Assembly: GCF_002811875.1 (NCBI RefSeq)
Contig: NZ_NPDZ01000005.1
Span: 199,631-263,630, forward strand
Direction of reading: 5' to 3'
Length of the DNA: 64,000 nucleotides
DNA from: Leptospira perolatii
Lineage (GTDB): Bacteria; Spirochaetota; Leptospiria; Leptospirales; Leptospiraceae
A model generated the notes under the pieces. It did not search any database, had not been told where the DNA came from, and saw only the letters and a program-made list of their open reading frames with translations. Position 1 is the stretch's first letter. Every line of letters starts with the position of its first letter. Of this stretch, positions 16,862 to 26,197 are shown piece after piece. The position numbers and the translations under genes are program-made.

Positions 16862-18118
16862 ATGCGACCGCAGTCCTTTTTCCGAGTGATTTCTTTCCTT
16901 GCTTTCTTTGGCTATTTGCTGGTCGGTTCCGCCCAGAATCTTCTTTCTAAAACCTCCCACCCAAAAAAAGAAAACTCGACTTCTACTGCCAAAAAATCCG
17001 ATTCGAAGCAGCCCAAGGAAGATGTCGTAACTTCGACAGTCCGTTGGTCGGACCTTTCCTGGACGGAAGTCGGTACTGGATTCCAGGAACCTACGGACAT
17101 TCAATTTCTGCCAGGCCAAACTTCGAGTATGATCATTTTGGAAAAGAGAGGAAAGATCTTTCTGGTGAATCTGGAGAATCAATCCAAACAGCTGATCGCT
17201 AATTTTGTAGGAAGCGTGGAGACCAGATCAGAAGAAGGTCTGTTGGGGCTCGCGTTTCATCCTGATTTTCTAAAGAATAAACTCTTCTACTTGAATGTGG
17301 TCTCGAAAGAGTCCGGCAAGGATCAAACTATGATTCTAGAATTCGAATGGAATGCGGAAAGAATATTAGGATGGAATGATAGAAGAAGAGTACTCCTAAG
17401 AGTAGACCAGCCTTATTCGAATCATAACGCTGGTCAGTTGGCTTTTGGTCCGGATCGAAAACTGTACATCGGATTGGGAGACGGTGGGGCCGCGAATGAT
17501 CCCTACAAAAATGGGCAGAATCCAAATACTTTTCTCGGAAGCATGCTCCGAATTGAACCGAACTTGCAAGCGATTGCACCGGCTTATACAGTTCCAGAAG
17601 ACAACCCGTTCCGAAATACTCCCAATCATTTGCCAGAAATCTACGCGTACGGATTTCGAAATCCTTGGAGGTATTCCTTTGATTCCAAAACCGGCGAATT
17701 GTACGTCGCTGACGTAGGCCAGAACTTGTACGAAGAAATCGATCTAGTGAAAAAGGGGAAAAATTACGGATGGAATGTAAAAGAAGGATTCCATTGTTTT
17801 CAGAGCAATCCTGATTGTAAAAAAAGGACTTTCGAAGACCCAATCTACGAGTACGATCACTCGGTAGGGCGCTCCATTACCGGTGGCTACGTGTACAGAG
17901 GAAAAAAATTGCCTATTTTAGAGGGTCATTATATTTTCGCAGACTTTGTTTCCGGTAGAATTTGGGCGCTCCACAAAGAAGACACTAGAAAGTCACAGGT
18001 TAAATTGATATCTAAGACGAATTTTTCGATCAGTACTTTTGGCCAAGATCCAGCTGGAGAGCTTTATTTTGCCGATTTTCAGCTTGGAAATATTTATCGT
18101 TTGGCAAAAAAAAATTGA
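16862..18118 (+). CDS. PQQ-dependent sugar dehydrogenase (glucose/sorbosone dehydrogenase family)
   Basis: A periplasmic six-bladed beta-propeller of 418 residues from ATG 16862; the earlier ATG at 16793 would place extra residues before an evident signal peptide (MRPQSFFRVISFLAFFGYLL). After a Ser/Lys-rich linker the propeller shows the family blocks LLGLAFHPDF, NHNAGQLAFGPD with the probable catalytic His, LYIGLGDGG with Ca/PQQ-binding residues, YGFRNPWRYSFD and VADVGQNLYEEID. It would oxidise an aldose or a related alcohol using pyrroloquinoline quinone. No PQQ biosynthesis genes are in the window, so the cofactor may be acquired from outside or the enzyme may be an Hhip/YliI-like variant. 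Confidence 0.87.
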   Translation: MRPQSFFRVISFLAFFGYLLVGSAQNLLSKTSHPKKENSTSTAKKSDSKQPKEDVVTSTVRWSDLSWTEVGTGFQEPTDIQFLPGQTSSMIILEKRGKIFLVNLENQSKQLIANFVGSVETRSEEGLLGLAFHPDFLKNKLFYLNVVSKESGKDQTMILEFEWNAERILGWNDRRRVLLRVDQPYSNHNAGQLAFGPDRKLYIGLGDGGAANDPYKNGQNPNTFLGSMLRIEPNLQAIAPAYTVPEDNPFRNTPNHLPEIYAYGFRNPWRYSFDSKTGELYVADVGQNLYEEIDLVKKGKNYGWNVKEGFHCFQSNPDCKKRTFEDPIYEYDHSVGRSITGGYVYRGKKLPILEGHYIFADFVSGRIWALHKEDTRKSQVKLISKTNFSISTFGQDPAGELYFADFQLGNIYRLAKKN

Positions 18119-18215
18119 AATATATTGAAAATCCCAATTCTTTGAATGTTAACCCAATATAGACTGGAGACTGCCTCCACCGCAGTCCCTTTCAATCTCG
18201 ATCAAGGATAGGGGT

Positions 18216-19394
18216 ATGAAGAATTTCACTTCCGCTGCATCAGTCGCCCTCGTTGTCGGACTGTTGGCATCCGGAGCTTGTAAAAAGCCTGCCGAGAACG
18301 TGGATTCCACGAGTGCCAAGCCGAGCGAACCGACTGCTATAGTCGTATTTAGCGTAGGAGAATCAAAAATCCAACACGCTGATTTGACTGAGGAAAAAGC
18401 ACAATTAGGTGCTTCTCTCAAAACAGGAGACAAGCTAGTAACCAAAGAAAAAGCTAAGGTTGATATCCAATTTGCAGATGGTTCTGCAGTTAGGATTTCC
18501 GAGAATTCTCAGCTTGAATTTGCTACATTAGCTCTGAACACTCAAGGAAACACTGACACCAGACTTTCTCTAGTTTCAGGTAAGGTTTTCGCTAAGGTAA
18601 ACAAGGCCAATAAGGATGACAAGTTCTCTGTGATCACCCCGACCGCAATCGCTGGTGTTCGTGGTACTTCCTTCATTGTTGACCGCACTAAATCCGACAA
18701 ATCGATCGTAAAAGTGTTAGATGGATCCGTCGCAGTTGCTCCACGCGTTTCAGCACTGGAAGGAATGAGCGATGAGGAAATTTCTAAAAATACCGAACTA
18801 AAGAAAATCAAAGAATCTTTGGACAAGGCAGAAATCATTCTGGAAAAAGACGAGTCTTCTCTAGTAAGCGCGTCTGACAAAACTTTCGGTGTGAAAGATG
18901 CTTCTAAGATTAGCTCTAATCTTGAAAAAGAAATTCCGAAAGCAGTTACTAAGCTTTCTAGTTCAGGAATTTCTAAATCAGAAGAGCAGGAAATCCATAC
19001 GATTGTGACCGTTGACAAAACGACCGCAGACAAAATGGTAAAACTCTCCGAAGAAGCTTCTTCCGGCAAATTGGATGAGCAAACTGCTGCTCAGATCGAT
19101 TCTGAAAGAAAGAAAATCGAAGAGGATCTTGCAAAACGCCAAGAAGAAGAGTTAAAACGCTTCAAAAACGTATTGGTATCTGCTCCTAAGAACCTGAAGA
19201 GCAAACAAGACCTCGTGAACTACTACGAAAAACTCGAGAAGATCGTCATGACTGACGGAACTTCTATGATCGGAGCTATCGTAGATCAGCAAGGAAGCAC
19301 GATGATCGTTCACACCGAGCAAGGAATCAAACGGATTAACCAAGCCGATGTGCAAGAGGTCATTTACGACTTCCATACTAAAACCAAGTTTTAA
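18216..19394 (+). CDS. lipL45: FecR-domain lipoprotein, LipL45-like
   Basis: A 392-residue lipoprotein with lipobox region LLASGAC (Cys22) and a following Lys/Pro/Ser linker. The FecR domain spans about 45-190: VGESKI, LKTGDKLVT, VDIQFADGSAVRISENSQLEF, LVSGKVFAKV and TPTAIAGVRGTSF. The second half is a long charged helical region (EERKK-type heptads near 280-330) with an extended C-terminus. Domain order and the ACKKPAE start resemble leptospiral LipL45 (Qlp42), a processed lipoprotein; identity is inferred from memory of that family. Ribosome site AAGGATAGGGG precedes the ATG. A terminator follows. Expected location is a membrane facing the periplasm, possibly the cell surface. Confidence 0.8.
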   Translation: MKNFTSAASVALVVGLLASGACKKPAENVDSTSAKPSEPTAIVVFSVGESKIQHADLTEEKAQLGASLKTGDKLVTKEKAKVDIQFADGSAVRISENSQLEFATLALNTQGNTDTRLSLVSGKVFAKVNKANKDDKFSVITPTAIAGVRGTSFIVDRTKSDKSIVKVLDGSVAVAPRVSALEGMSDEEISKNTELKKIKESLDKAEIILEKDESSLVSASDKTFGVKDASKISSNLEKEIPKAVTKLSSSGISKSEEQEIHTIVTVDKTTADKMVKLSEEASSGKLDEQTAAQIDSERKKIEEDLAKRQEEELKRFKNVLVSAPKNLKSKQDLVNYYEKLEKIVMTDGTSMIGAIVDQQGSTMIVHTEQGIKRINQADVQEVIYDFHTKTKF

Positions 19395-19419
19395 TCCGCA
19401 GGCTTAAAATTAATGGTGG

Positions 19420-19457
19420 AAAAACCCCGAGTGCTCGAAAGGGCCTCGGGTTTTTTC
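19420..19457. terminator. Terminator between the FecR lipoprotein gene and the convergent small gene
   Basis: CCCGAG (19426-19431) pairs with CTCGGG (19445-19450), extended by flanking A and T runs (AAAA / TTTTTT) with one mismatch and a loop of about 13 bases. The A run on one side and the T run on the other let it work for both converging transcripts. Confidence 0.8.
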
Positions 19458-19461
19458 GTTT

Positions 19462-19800
19462 TTAATGTCTAAAATTGGGATCTCGACTTTCCAAATATCC
19501 ATCCCAGGTCTTCTGAATTGTTTCTAGAATTTCTCCCATATCCAAGAGCATTACTTTATCGTAATGATTTACTAGTAGCTTATTTTTACCGAATTTCTTG
19601 ATTTCTGCCCATTCGACTCGAAGCCCAGGAGTTAGCTCAAGGGCATCTATAATTAAATCACGAATTTCTAATTTAGAAAGAGGGCCTTTTTTCTTGGATA
19701 GATAGGATAGAATCGAATGAAATACGATCTTCTTGACCTCGCTTCCGTCGAAGTCTTCAGATTTGGATTTAGAATTTCCTTTTCTTAGTTTCCTCGCCAT
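19462..19800 (-). CDS. Small basic hypothetical protein downstream of lipA
   Basis: A 112-residue protein whose ATG overlaps the last 16 bases of lipA in another frame, so the two are probably translated from one transcript. The N-terminus is Lys/Ser/Arg-rich (about residues 1-20) and disordered; a folded core follows with the alternating pattern IVFHSILSYLSKKKGPLSKLEI and LLDMGEILETIQKTW. No family recognised. The basic start could bind nucleic acid, but nothing in the sequence proves that. Confidence 0.65.
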   Translation of the reverse strand: MARKLRKGNSKSKSEDFDGSEVKKIVFHSILSYLSKKKGPLSKLEIRDLIIDALELTPGLRVEWAEIKKFGKNKLLVNHYDKVMLLDMGEILETIQKTWDGYLESRDPNFRH

Positions 19801-20690
19801 GCGGCTTGCTCGTCAGCGTGATAAGAACTCCTAACTAGAGGTCCAGAGAACACAGATGTAAATCCTATTTCTTCTCCATATTTTTTGAGTTCTCGGAAAC
19901 GGTCCGGGTGCACATATTCTTTGACCGGATGGTGCGTTGGTGTGGGCTGCAAATACTGGCCCAAGGTGACCATTTTTACCCCAGCTTTGCGTAAATCTAA
20001 GAGCGCTTCCTTTACTTCCTCGATCGTTTCACCCAAGCCTAAAATCAATCCGCTCTTCGTCAAAAATCCTTTTTGGGAAGCATATTCTAATACCTGCAAA
20101 GATCTTTCGTACTTTTTGGCGGGAGCAATTTCAGGAAACAGCCTTTTGACTGTCTCCAAATTGTGATTAAAAATATCAGGTTTACCTGAATAAATAATTT
20201 CTAAATTTTCTTCCTTGGCTTTAAAGTCCGGTACCAATAATTCGATTTTGCAATTCGGTAATAGCTCTCTGATCCTGAGAACAGTTTCTTTGTAATGAGC
20301 AGCTCCTCCGTCAGGCAGATCATCTCTGTTAACGGAAGTGATGACTACATGCTTGAGTCCCAGAGCCGCTGCCGATTCCGCTACCCGTCTAGGTTCTTCC
20401 GGATCTAAAGAATTTGGCTTTCCGAAAGCCACATCGCAGTAACCGCATCTCCTGGTACAAATATCCCCCGCCAACATGTAAGTGGCGGTCTTTCTGGACC
20501 AGCAGTGATTCAGATTTGGACAAGAAGCACTTTCGCAAACAGTATGGAGTTTTCCTGAATCTACAGTTTCTCTCACCAAAGAAACAGGATTTTCTTTTTC
20601 TCTAAATGGCAGTCTGACTTTGAGCCATTCCGGTTTTTCGGGGGCCTGTGCATAGGAGGAAGTTCTAGGTTTTTTCTTGAGCGGGTTCAT
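19785..20690 (-). CDS. lipA: Lipoyl synthase
   Basis: Radical SAM enzyme that inserts two sulfur atoms into octanoyl groups on lipoyl domains. Both iron-sulfur clusters are visible: the auxiliary cluster ligands Cys52, Cys57 and Cys63 (CESASCPNLNHCW) with the C-terminal Ser of RSSYHADE, and the SAM cluster Cys78, Cys82 and Cys85 in CTRRCGYCDV. Length of 301 residues is normal. Other family blocks present: TSVNRDDLPDGG, HNLETV, KSGLILGLGET and GQYLQPT. It provides lipoate for pyruvate and 2-oxoglutarate dehydrogenases and the glycine cleavage system. No lipB lies beside it. Confidence 0.97.
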   Translation of the reverse strand: MNPLKKKPRTSSYAQAPEKPEWLKVRLPFREKENPVSLVRETVDSGKLHTVCESASCPNLNHCWSRKTATYMLAGDICTRRCGYCDVAFGKPNSLDPEEPRRVAESAAALGLKHVVITSVNRDDLPDGGAAHYKETVLRIRELLPNCKIELLVPDFKAKEENLEIIYSGKPDIFNHNLETVKRLFPEIAPAKKYERSLQVLEYASQKGFLTKSGLILGLGETIEEVKEALLDLRKAGVKMVTLGQYLQPTPTHHPVKEYVHPDRFRELKKYGEEIGFTSVFSGPLVRSSYHADEQAAWRGN

Positions 20691-20827
20691 GACCTACTAA
20701 TAGCCTGGAGCAGGCAACCCGGAAGGTCAAGTGTTTTGACTGGCTTAAATCTACAGGGGAAGGGATCTTGGAATAAGCACAAAGTGGCTGCCCGTATTCT
20801 TTCCTTGGAAATATTGGAAAAAGCGAT

Positions 20828-21577
20828 TTGAAAAAAGAGAAAAAATTGCAAACGGATTCTGAGGTTAGAATCAATCGATATCTTGCAGATTGCGGTTTCG
20901 GTTCTAGAAGAAAAACCGAGGAGCTAATTTTGTCCGGGTTTGTGACCGTAAATGGAGAGACCGTAAGAGAACTTTCCAGAAAGATACAGGTTGGGTCAGA
21001 TGAGGTAAAGGTTAGGGGAAAGGTTGCAATTCCGGAGCAGGAAATCTATGTCATTGCTCTCAATAAACCCAAAGGATATTTGTGTTCCCATTCGGATCGA
21101 TTTCATGAAGAGACTGTATTTTCCTTACTTCCGGAAAAATTTGCCAGGCTTGCTATCGCCGGTAGGCTAGATTTGGAATCTAGGGGACTTTTGCTACTTT
21201 CCAATGACGGCAAAATCGTGCAAAGGTTGAGTCATCCCACTATGGCGAGTGAAAAAGAATATTTGGTCAGGATTGATCGGAAAATCTCCTTCTCAAAAAT
21301 AAAGCAGGAATTCCTCCAAGGAATTCAGGAAGGAGAAGAAACTCTAAGGGCCGAAAAAGTATTTTTAGATTTGGAAGGCCGGGAAAATTCTGAATCGGAT
21401 CGATTTAGGGTGATTTTGCAGCAAGGCAGAAAGAGGCAAATTCGCAGGATGTTCTCCGCTTTGGGAGCGAGAGTCGTGGATTTGCAGCGTGTCAGAATTG
21501 GAAATATTTTATTAATAGATTTGGGGATCAAAGAGGGAGAATACGTTTCCCTGAACCCGAATCGCTGGAGATCATGA
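20828..21577 (+). CDS. Pseudouridine synthase, RsuA/RluB/RluE/RluF family
   Basis: A 249-residue rRNA-modifying enzyme. An N-terminal S4 RNA-binding domain (about 13-60; INRYLADCGFGSRR) is followed by the catalytic domain with LNKPKGYLCSHSD near 78-90 and the active-site region AGRLDLESRGLLLLSNDG, where Asp115 is the expected nucleophile. The GRKRQIRRM motif near 200 is typical of the RsuA branch. It isomerises a uridine in 16S or 23S rRNA; which one cannot be told. TTG 20828 gives a short Lys-rich N-terminus. The stop overlaps the next start by four bases (ATGA), so translation is coupled to the MBOAT gene. Confidence 0.92.
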   Translation: MKKEKKLQTDSEVRINRYLADCGFGSRRKTEELILSGFVTVNGETVRELSRKIQVGSDEVKVRGKVAIPEQEIYVIALNKPKGYLCSHSDRFHEETVFSLLPEKFARLAIAGRLDLESRGLLLLSNDGKIVQRLSHPTMASEKEYLVRIDRKISFSKIKQEFLQGIQEGEETLRAEKVFLDLEGRENSESDRFRVILQQGRKRQIRRMFSALGARVVDLQRVRIGNILLIDLGIKEGEYVSLNPNRWRS

Positions 21578-22992
21578 GCTTTACTACGATTGAATTTCTA
21601 CTCTTCTTTCTGGTAGTTTACCTTGTCTATTGGAACTTACCTGATCGGTTCAGAAGGAGCTTCCTTGTTTTCGCGTCTTCTGTTTTTTACGCAGTCGGGG
21701 CCTGGCAATTTCTTATCCATCTTTGGTTGGTACTAAGCATCAACTGGTTGTTATTGCGATATTTTTTGGATAGAAAATGGTTCTTACCAACTACGATCGG
21801 ATTCAACGTACTGAATCTTGCATTCTTTAAATATTTCTATTTTATCATGGATTCTGTGGGTGGAATCATTTCGTCTCCAGCCTTACAAAATAAGGTGAGT
21901 TTGGATGCAAAGATTTCTCAGGCCTTGGGTTGGTCTGGATTTGAGATCGTTTTGCCCATGACGATTAGCTATTATACGTTTCAATTCATTTCTCTTGCGG
22001 TGGACAAAAAGAAAGGTTTGATCGAAGAGCCGATTTCGTTTCGCGGAATCTCTTCCTATATTTTGCTTTTTCCGGTAATGATTGCTGGACCGATTTTGAG
22101 GTACAAGGATGTATCCGGTCAGTTTGATTCTCCTAGAATGACTTCTTCCGATTTGGCTGACGGACTTTGGTTGATCCTATTCGGTTTGCTAAAAAAGTCT
22201 GTGCTCTCTGTTTTAATGACTGGCTCTATTTTTCCGGTTTTCGCCGAGCCGGCAGTATTTTCTGGCTGGGCTTTGCTTAGGACGATTTACTTTTTTGCGA
22301 TCTACTTATACTTGGATTTTTCAGGATTGACCGACCTTGCAAGAGGAATCGGTCGTCTCTTAGGTCTCAAGCTACCTGAAAACTTTAAGGCTCCTTTTTT
22401 TATGGATGGATTCGGAGATTTTTGGAGAAGGTGGCACTTAACGTTTTCTTTTTGGATACGAGACTATTTGTATATTCCTCTCGGAGGTTCTCGCTCTGGA
22501 ACGATCCGGACCTGCCTCAACTATCTGGTTGCATTTGGCTTAGGCGGTTTGTGGCACGGTGCGAGCACGAACTACCTGCTCTGGGGTTTATTTACCGGTG
22601 GATATCTTTCTGCAGAAAGAGTAATGAAGGACTTAGGAATTCGATTGCTTCCTGAAATTCCTTATTTCACCCGAATTGTGAAGTATATTTTCGTGCTTCA
22701 TGTATATTGCATTTCTTGGATCTTATTTTTTACTCCTAGTGTGGGAGCTGCATTCGATGCCGTCGCAAGAATCTTTACCTGGGCGGGAGGGCAAGCTTTA
22801 CCGAATTGGGAACCTTGTGTGAGCGCGCTATTGATCGCGATGTTATTCCACGCCTCGGAAGAATGGCCCGAGAAGTTTGCGCTGCAGGACAAAACGAAAA
22901 AGAGGCTACTACCTTTTGCTTGGATAGTACTTCTGTTGGTTCTACTCGGTACTTCCGCTGGAAATGCGGATTTCTTTTACGGTAGGTTTTAG
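21574..22992 (+). CDS. MBOAT-family membrane O-acyltransferase (AlgI/DltB-like)
   Basis: A multi-pass inner-membrane protein of 472 residues that moves acyl groups across or onto surface glycans. Hallmarks: N-terminal FLLFFLVVYLVYW, LPMTISYYTFQ near 130, VMIAGPILRY near 170, DFWRRWHLTFSFWIRDYLYIPLGG near 290-310, and the invariant active-site His in GGLWHGAS near residue 328. These match AlgI-like enzymes more than DltB, although the acyl donor and target are unknown. It starts within the stop of the pseudouridine synthase gene and is followed two bases later by an SGNH-type partner gene, the common pairing for polysaccharide acetylation. Confidence 0.92.
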   Translation: MSFTTIEFLLFFLVVYLVYWNLPDRFRRSFLVFASSVFYAVGAWQFLIHLWLVLSINWLLLRYFLDRKWFLPTTIGFNVLNLAFFKYFYFIMDSVGGIISSPALQNKVSLDAKISQALGWSGFEIVLPMTISYYTFQFISLAVDKKKGLIEEPISFRGISSYILLFPVMIAGPILRYKDVSGQFDSPRMTSSDLADGLWLILFGLLKKSVLSVLMTGSIFPVFAEPAVFSGWALLRTIYFFAIYLYLDFSGLTDLARGIGRLLGLKLPENFKAPFFMDGFGDFWRRWHLTFSFWIRDYLYIPLGGSRSGTIRTCLNYLVAFGLGGLWHGASTNYLLWGLFTGGYLSAERVMKDLGIRLLPEIPYFTRIVKYIFVLHVYCISWILFFTPSVGAAFDAVARIFTWAGGQALPNWEPCVSALLIAMLFHASEEWPEKFALQDKTKKRLLPFAWIVLLLVLLGTSAGNADFFYGRF

Positions 22993-22994
22993 TA

Positions 22995-24029
22995 ATGAAA
23001 CGACTTTATATCTATTATCCTGTATTCTTTCTGCTCGGAATTTTTCTATTAGATAAGATTTTTCTTTTAAATTATTTCTCCGAGTCATTTAGCCAAAACG
23101 GGAACCCTGTATATTTTGCGCAGAGAAGGGCTTTGTTTCAACGCATGAAACTAGACCCGAAATTACAAGATAGGAAACTCGCACTTGCTTTTGGGGATTC
23201 TAGAGCTTATCCATATTCAAATCAGCTAATGGAAGAAAAAATTAGCAAAGATTGGGTGGTCTACAATTTTGCGGGTCCTCAAGCGGTGCCTGCGTACGGC
23301 TTCTATTGGCTGAGAAAGATCGTAGGAGAAGGAATCGTACCGAAAGCAGTTTTTTATGTGGTAAGCCCTGAAGCATTCAATGATAAAACCGGTTTACTAT
23401 ACGATCCATTTTTGCGCTTAGGCGCAGACAGCGAATTTATTTCCACGTACTGGAATCAGTTTCCTTGGGAAGACCAGAAGAAAATACTGCTAGAAAGGTT
23501 ATTTACCGTTAAGAAAGTAAATCCGGATCTAAAACTTTTGTACAGTCGTGCGATTGGAGGAAGACTGTACCAGTACGATCCGGCCTACAACGACGAACGA
23601 TTGATTCTGGATTTGGGAAGAGGAGAACAGTTCGCATACACAGCCAGTGCCAACGATTTAAAGAAACTTGCAAAGGACGCAATCCGTATCAAAAGCATTT
23701 ATCTTTCGCAATTTACTGTAAACGAAACTGAGTTCTTTTTTGTGAAGGAGTTCCTTAAAATCTGTAAAGAGAGAGGAATTCGAGCGTACCTCATTTGGCC
23801 GAGAGTGTATGACGGTTATCGAAAGGGATATTATGAACTTGGTCTTGATAAAATTTGGTGGCCTAAAATGGAAGAACTTGCAAAAGAATTCGGAGCTACC
23901 TCCGTCGATTTCAATACAAAGTCTTCCTGTGATCTATACTACGATGCATCTCATCAGTCTGTTCTTTGTCTGAAAGAACAAATGAAGACTTTAATGGATG
24001 ACTATTACGGAAAGAGCTTATTGAAATAA
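22995..24029 (+). CDS. SGNH-hydrolase-like partner of the MBOAT acyltransferase (DUF1574-type)
   Basis: A 344-residue protein with an N-terminal membrane anchor (about residues 6-28) and a periplasmic domain. Block I is GDSRAY at 67-72 (Ser69 candidate nucleophile) and the terminal catalytic pair is Asp317/His320 in YYDASHQS, the DxxH of the SGNH fold. AlgJ/AlgX and related proteins act with MBOAT enzymes to place acetyl groups on polysaccharides. Leptospiral genomes carry several such genes, often annotated as DUF1574; I assign this by pattern, not by search. It is spaced two bases from the MBOAT gene and is followed by a strong terminator. Confidence 0.82.
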   Translation: MKRLYIYYPVFFLLGIFLLDKIFLLNYFSESFSQNGNPVYFAQRRALFQRMKLDPKLQDRKLALAFGDSRAYPYSNQLMEEKISKDWVVYNFAGPQAVPAYGFYWLRKIVGEGIVPKAVFYVVSPEAFNDKTGLLYDPFLRLGADSEFISTYWNQFPWEDQKKILLERLFTVKKVNPDLKLLYSRAIGGRLYQYDPAYNDERLILDLGRGEQFAYTASANDLKKLAKDAIRIKSIYLSQFTVNETEFFFVKEFLKICKERGIRAYLIWPRVYDGYRKGYYELGLDKIWWPKMEELAKEFGATSVDFNTKSSCDLYYDASHQSVLCLKEQMKTLMDDYYGKSLLK

Positions 24030-24031
24030 GG

Positions 24032-24083
24032 AAAATCTTGTCCGCAGAACTTTGGACTGCCGCAAGCAGCGGACAAGATTTTT
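24032..24083. terminator. Bidirectional terminator between the SGNH-like and transaldolase genes
   Basis: A perfect 14-bp inverted repeat, AAAATCTTGTCCGC (24032-24045) and GCGGACAAGATTTT (24069-24082), with a 23-base loop and A/T runs at both outer ends. It lies between two convergent genes and can stop both transcripts. Confidence 0.9.
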
Positions 24084-24106
24084 GGAATACTAGGGTCAGA
24101 GCAAAG

Positions 24107-24751
24107 CTACCACTTTAGCTTTTTTGCATCTTCTAAGAATTTTTCCAAGCCAATATCAGTTAACGGATGTTTGAACAATTGCTGGTAGGCGGAAATCGGC
24201 ATGGTAGCACAATCGGCTCCTCTCAGCGCAGATTCCTTCAAATGCATAGGTCCGCGGATGGACGCAGCTAGAATTTTCGTTTCGTATCCGTAGTTGTCAT
24301 AGATCTCTCTGATTTCAGAAATGAGTTCCATTCCATCCCAAGAAGTATCGTCCACTCGTCCGATAAACGGAGAAATATACGTAGCACCCGCCTTCGCAGC
24401 CAAGAGTGCTTGAGGAGCCGAAAAGCAAAGTGTTACGTTCGTTGCAATTCCTTTCTCGGTAAGCTTTACAACGGTCTTCAGGCCTTCCGGAATAAGGGGC
24501 ACCTTGATCACTACGTTCTTTGCGATCGCTACTAACTCTTCCGCTTCTTTGAGCATCTCTTCGGATTTTGTGGCGATGACCTCAGCGCTCACAGGGCCTT
24601 GAACGATGGAGCAAATTTCTTTGATAACGTCTTTAAAGTTTCTGCCAGATTTAGCGACCAAAGAAGGGTTCGTCGTAACTCCGTCTAGTAGTCCGTAAGA
24701 AGCTATTTCTCGAATCTCATCTACGTTTGCGGTATCTAAATATAATTCCAC
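24107..24751 (-). CDS. tal: Transaldolase (short TalC/fructose-6-phosphate aldolase-like subfamily)
   Basis: A class I aldolase-fold enzyme of 214 residues, the size of the short TalC/FSA branch. The Schiff-base Lys is Lys83 in [12 protein letters not shown]; other family blocks are [11 protein letters not shown] (5-15), [10 protein letters not shown] (23-32), [17 protein letters not shown] and SPFIGRVDD. In the pentose phosphate pathway it exchanges dihydroxyacetone units between sugar phosphates; some members are fructose-6-phosphate aldolases, and the distinction rests on a few active-site residues I did not resolve. It is the first gene to be read in from the terminator side on the minus strand and is apparently monocistronic. 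Confidence 0.94.
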   Translation of the reverse strand: MELYLDTANVDEIREIASYGLLDGVTTNPSLVAKSGRNFKDVIKEICSIVQGPVSAEVIATKSEEMLKEAEELVAIAKNVVIKVPLIPEGLKTVVKLTEKGIATNVTLCFSAPQALLAAKAGATYISPFIGRVDDTSWDGMELISEIREIYDNYGYETKILAASIRGPMHLKESALRGADCATMPISAYQQLFKHPLTDIGLEKFLEDAKKLKW

Positions 24752-24824
24752 GCTTTAGCTCCGGAAAAGGGATTTACTCTGGATACTCCCTCCCGATTCC
24801 AAGAACGGTCAATCTGATTTTAAC

Positions 24825-25532
24825 TTAAGGTATCAGATCTCTCAAAGTTTTGATTTCTAACGCAGAGAAATACTCTTTGTATTCGCTATCGATTTGGGCC
24901 TTCATTTTGGAACTGAAATAATCTACTCTTCGAGTATAAGGCTGTTTCTTATAAGCCTCTTTCCACTGGACTACAAAGCCGCCCTTAGGAGGAGTTTCCC
25001 TCGCATCTGTCAATTCCCAGAGAACTGCTCCTCCGAGCTTTTTATCATCTATGGTTTCCTTGATGGGTTTTCCGTACTTGTTCTCTAATTTATTCTGTAC
25101 ATCTTTTCCTGGCAGATAACGAAAAGAAACTCCCACAGAAAAAAGTCTACCTGGAGGAGTGTGCTCTTCTTCGTCTATATTCGGATCGGTAGGTTTTTCA
25201 GGTTGCTGCTGTTTGGGTCTGGATTCTAGTACTAGTTTAGGAGTGTAGTAAAATCTATACTGGTAGAAAATGCCGTTTCTTCTTACTAAAAGAGATTTGT
25301 TTTTTTCTTCGTGGACCACTTCCACTTTTTCGTCGCTCTGTGGATTGGTAGCCAAGGAAAGAAATTTCTCCCTTACTTGCGAATAAGTGGTTTCCCAAGC
25401 TACTTCTGCAAAACCGTCAAGAGTGGTTCCGCTTTGTTTCCGATCTGTTCCATCTCCGGGAAACTGAGAAAACAGACCTAATACAGGTAGGAAGAATAGA
25501 ATTAAAACTGAGTAAGTACGGGTTGCACTCAT
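24825..25532 (-). CDS. Exported hypothetical protein
   Basis: A 235-residue protein with a clear signal peptide (about residues 1-22, LILFFLPVLGLFSQ) and no lipobox Cys. The mature part contains a Gln/Pro-rich low-complexity segment (RPKQQQPEKPTDPN near 105-118) and a C-terminal domain with FRYLPGKDVQNKLENKYGKP and YKKQPYTRRVDYFSSKM, a pattern seen in uncharacterised periplasmic proteins with a small alpha/beta fold. I cannot assign a function. It lies 35 bases after the membrane protein gene on the same strand and may share its transcript. Confidence 0.75.
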   Translation of the reverse strand: MSATRTYSVLILFFLPVLGLFSQFPGDGTDRKQSGTTLDGFAEVAWETTYSQVREKFLSLATNPQSDEKVEVVHEEKNKSLLVRRNGIFYQYRFYYTPKLVLESRPKQQQPEKPTDPNIDEEEHTPPGRLFSVGVSFRYLPGKDVQNKLENKYGKPIKETIDDKKLGGAVLWELTDARETPPKGGFVVQWKEAYKKQPYTRRVDYFSSKMKAQIDSEYKEYFSALEIKTLRDLIP

Positions 25533-25567
25533 ACACTTTCTATCGGCAAAAAAGGTTTCGGCCTATA

Positions 25568-26197
25568 TTAGGAATCTTCCCCAAAATCATCGTCCGAATC
25601 TTTTCTTCTGTCCAGATGAATTCCGCCAAATCGGACCTTTCCATTCCAACGAAGGATCAAAAGTACTCCTAAAACGCAGATATTCGGGAGCACGAATAAA
25701 AATGCGATCTCATGGTACAGTCCGTAGATCGCAAGATTCGAAGCGATGACCGAGATAAACACTCCCGAAATTAAGGGTATTTCCTGTTCAAAAAAACGAA
25801 CTAACGGGTGGTCTGGGTTTGTTTCAGGGAGGTCCTGCAGACTTGCTTCCATCAAAAATGGATAAAATGCTAAAAGCAAAGCAGGCATCAGAAATGACAG
25901 AAAGAAATAATTTCCAAAAGAATCGGAATAGTGAGGAGAACCGATTAGTCCTCCTAACAAAGTCCAAAGATAGGAAACGAAAGCCCCGGATGCAAATGCA
26001 AGAATTCCGAACTGCAAATTCCCGGAAAACTCGAAAATACTTAGAATCTTACTCGGCAGAATCCTTACCCAATCTGTAAGTTCCTCTTTACTAAACTGAT
26101 CCTTTCCGCTGATGAATAATAGCTGCCAATAATAGTCGGCTAACGCAAGAACGCTCAAGCTGATCGCAAAGAAGATAAGATACAGAAAGAATTCCAT
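25568..26197 (-). CDS. Hypothetical inner-membrane protein
   Basis: A 209-residue protein with about five hydrophobic segments: residues 3-25, 62-85, 98-118, 140-160 and 163-183 by eye. The C-terminus is short and acidic ([14 protein letters not shown]). No motif was recognised. Its ATG overlaps the TGA stop of purH by one base (TGATG at 26199-26195), so translation is coupled to purH, although no link to purine metabolism is evident. Confidence 0.75.
   Translation of the reverse strand: MEFFLYLIFFAISLSVLALADYYWQLLFISGKDQFSKEELTDWVRILPSKILSIFEFSGNLQFGILAFASGAFVSYLWTLLGGLIGSPHYSDSFGNYFFLSFLMPALLLAFYPFLMEASLQDLPETNPDHPLVRFFEQEIPLISGVFISVIASNLAIYGLYHEIAFLFVLPNICVLGVLLILRWNGKVRFGGIHLDRRKDSDDDFGEDS

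Noticed and set aside
16769..17182. 137-residue minus-strand ORF opposite the sugar dehydrogenase start
   Set aside because: It lies antisense to a strongly supported signal peptide and propeller gene, and has no family pattern.
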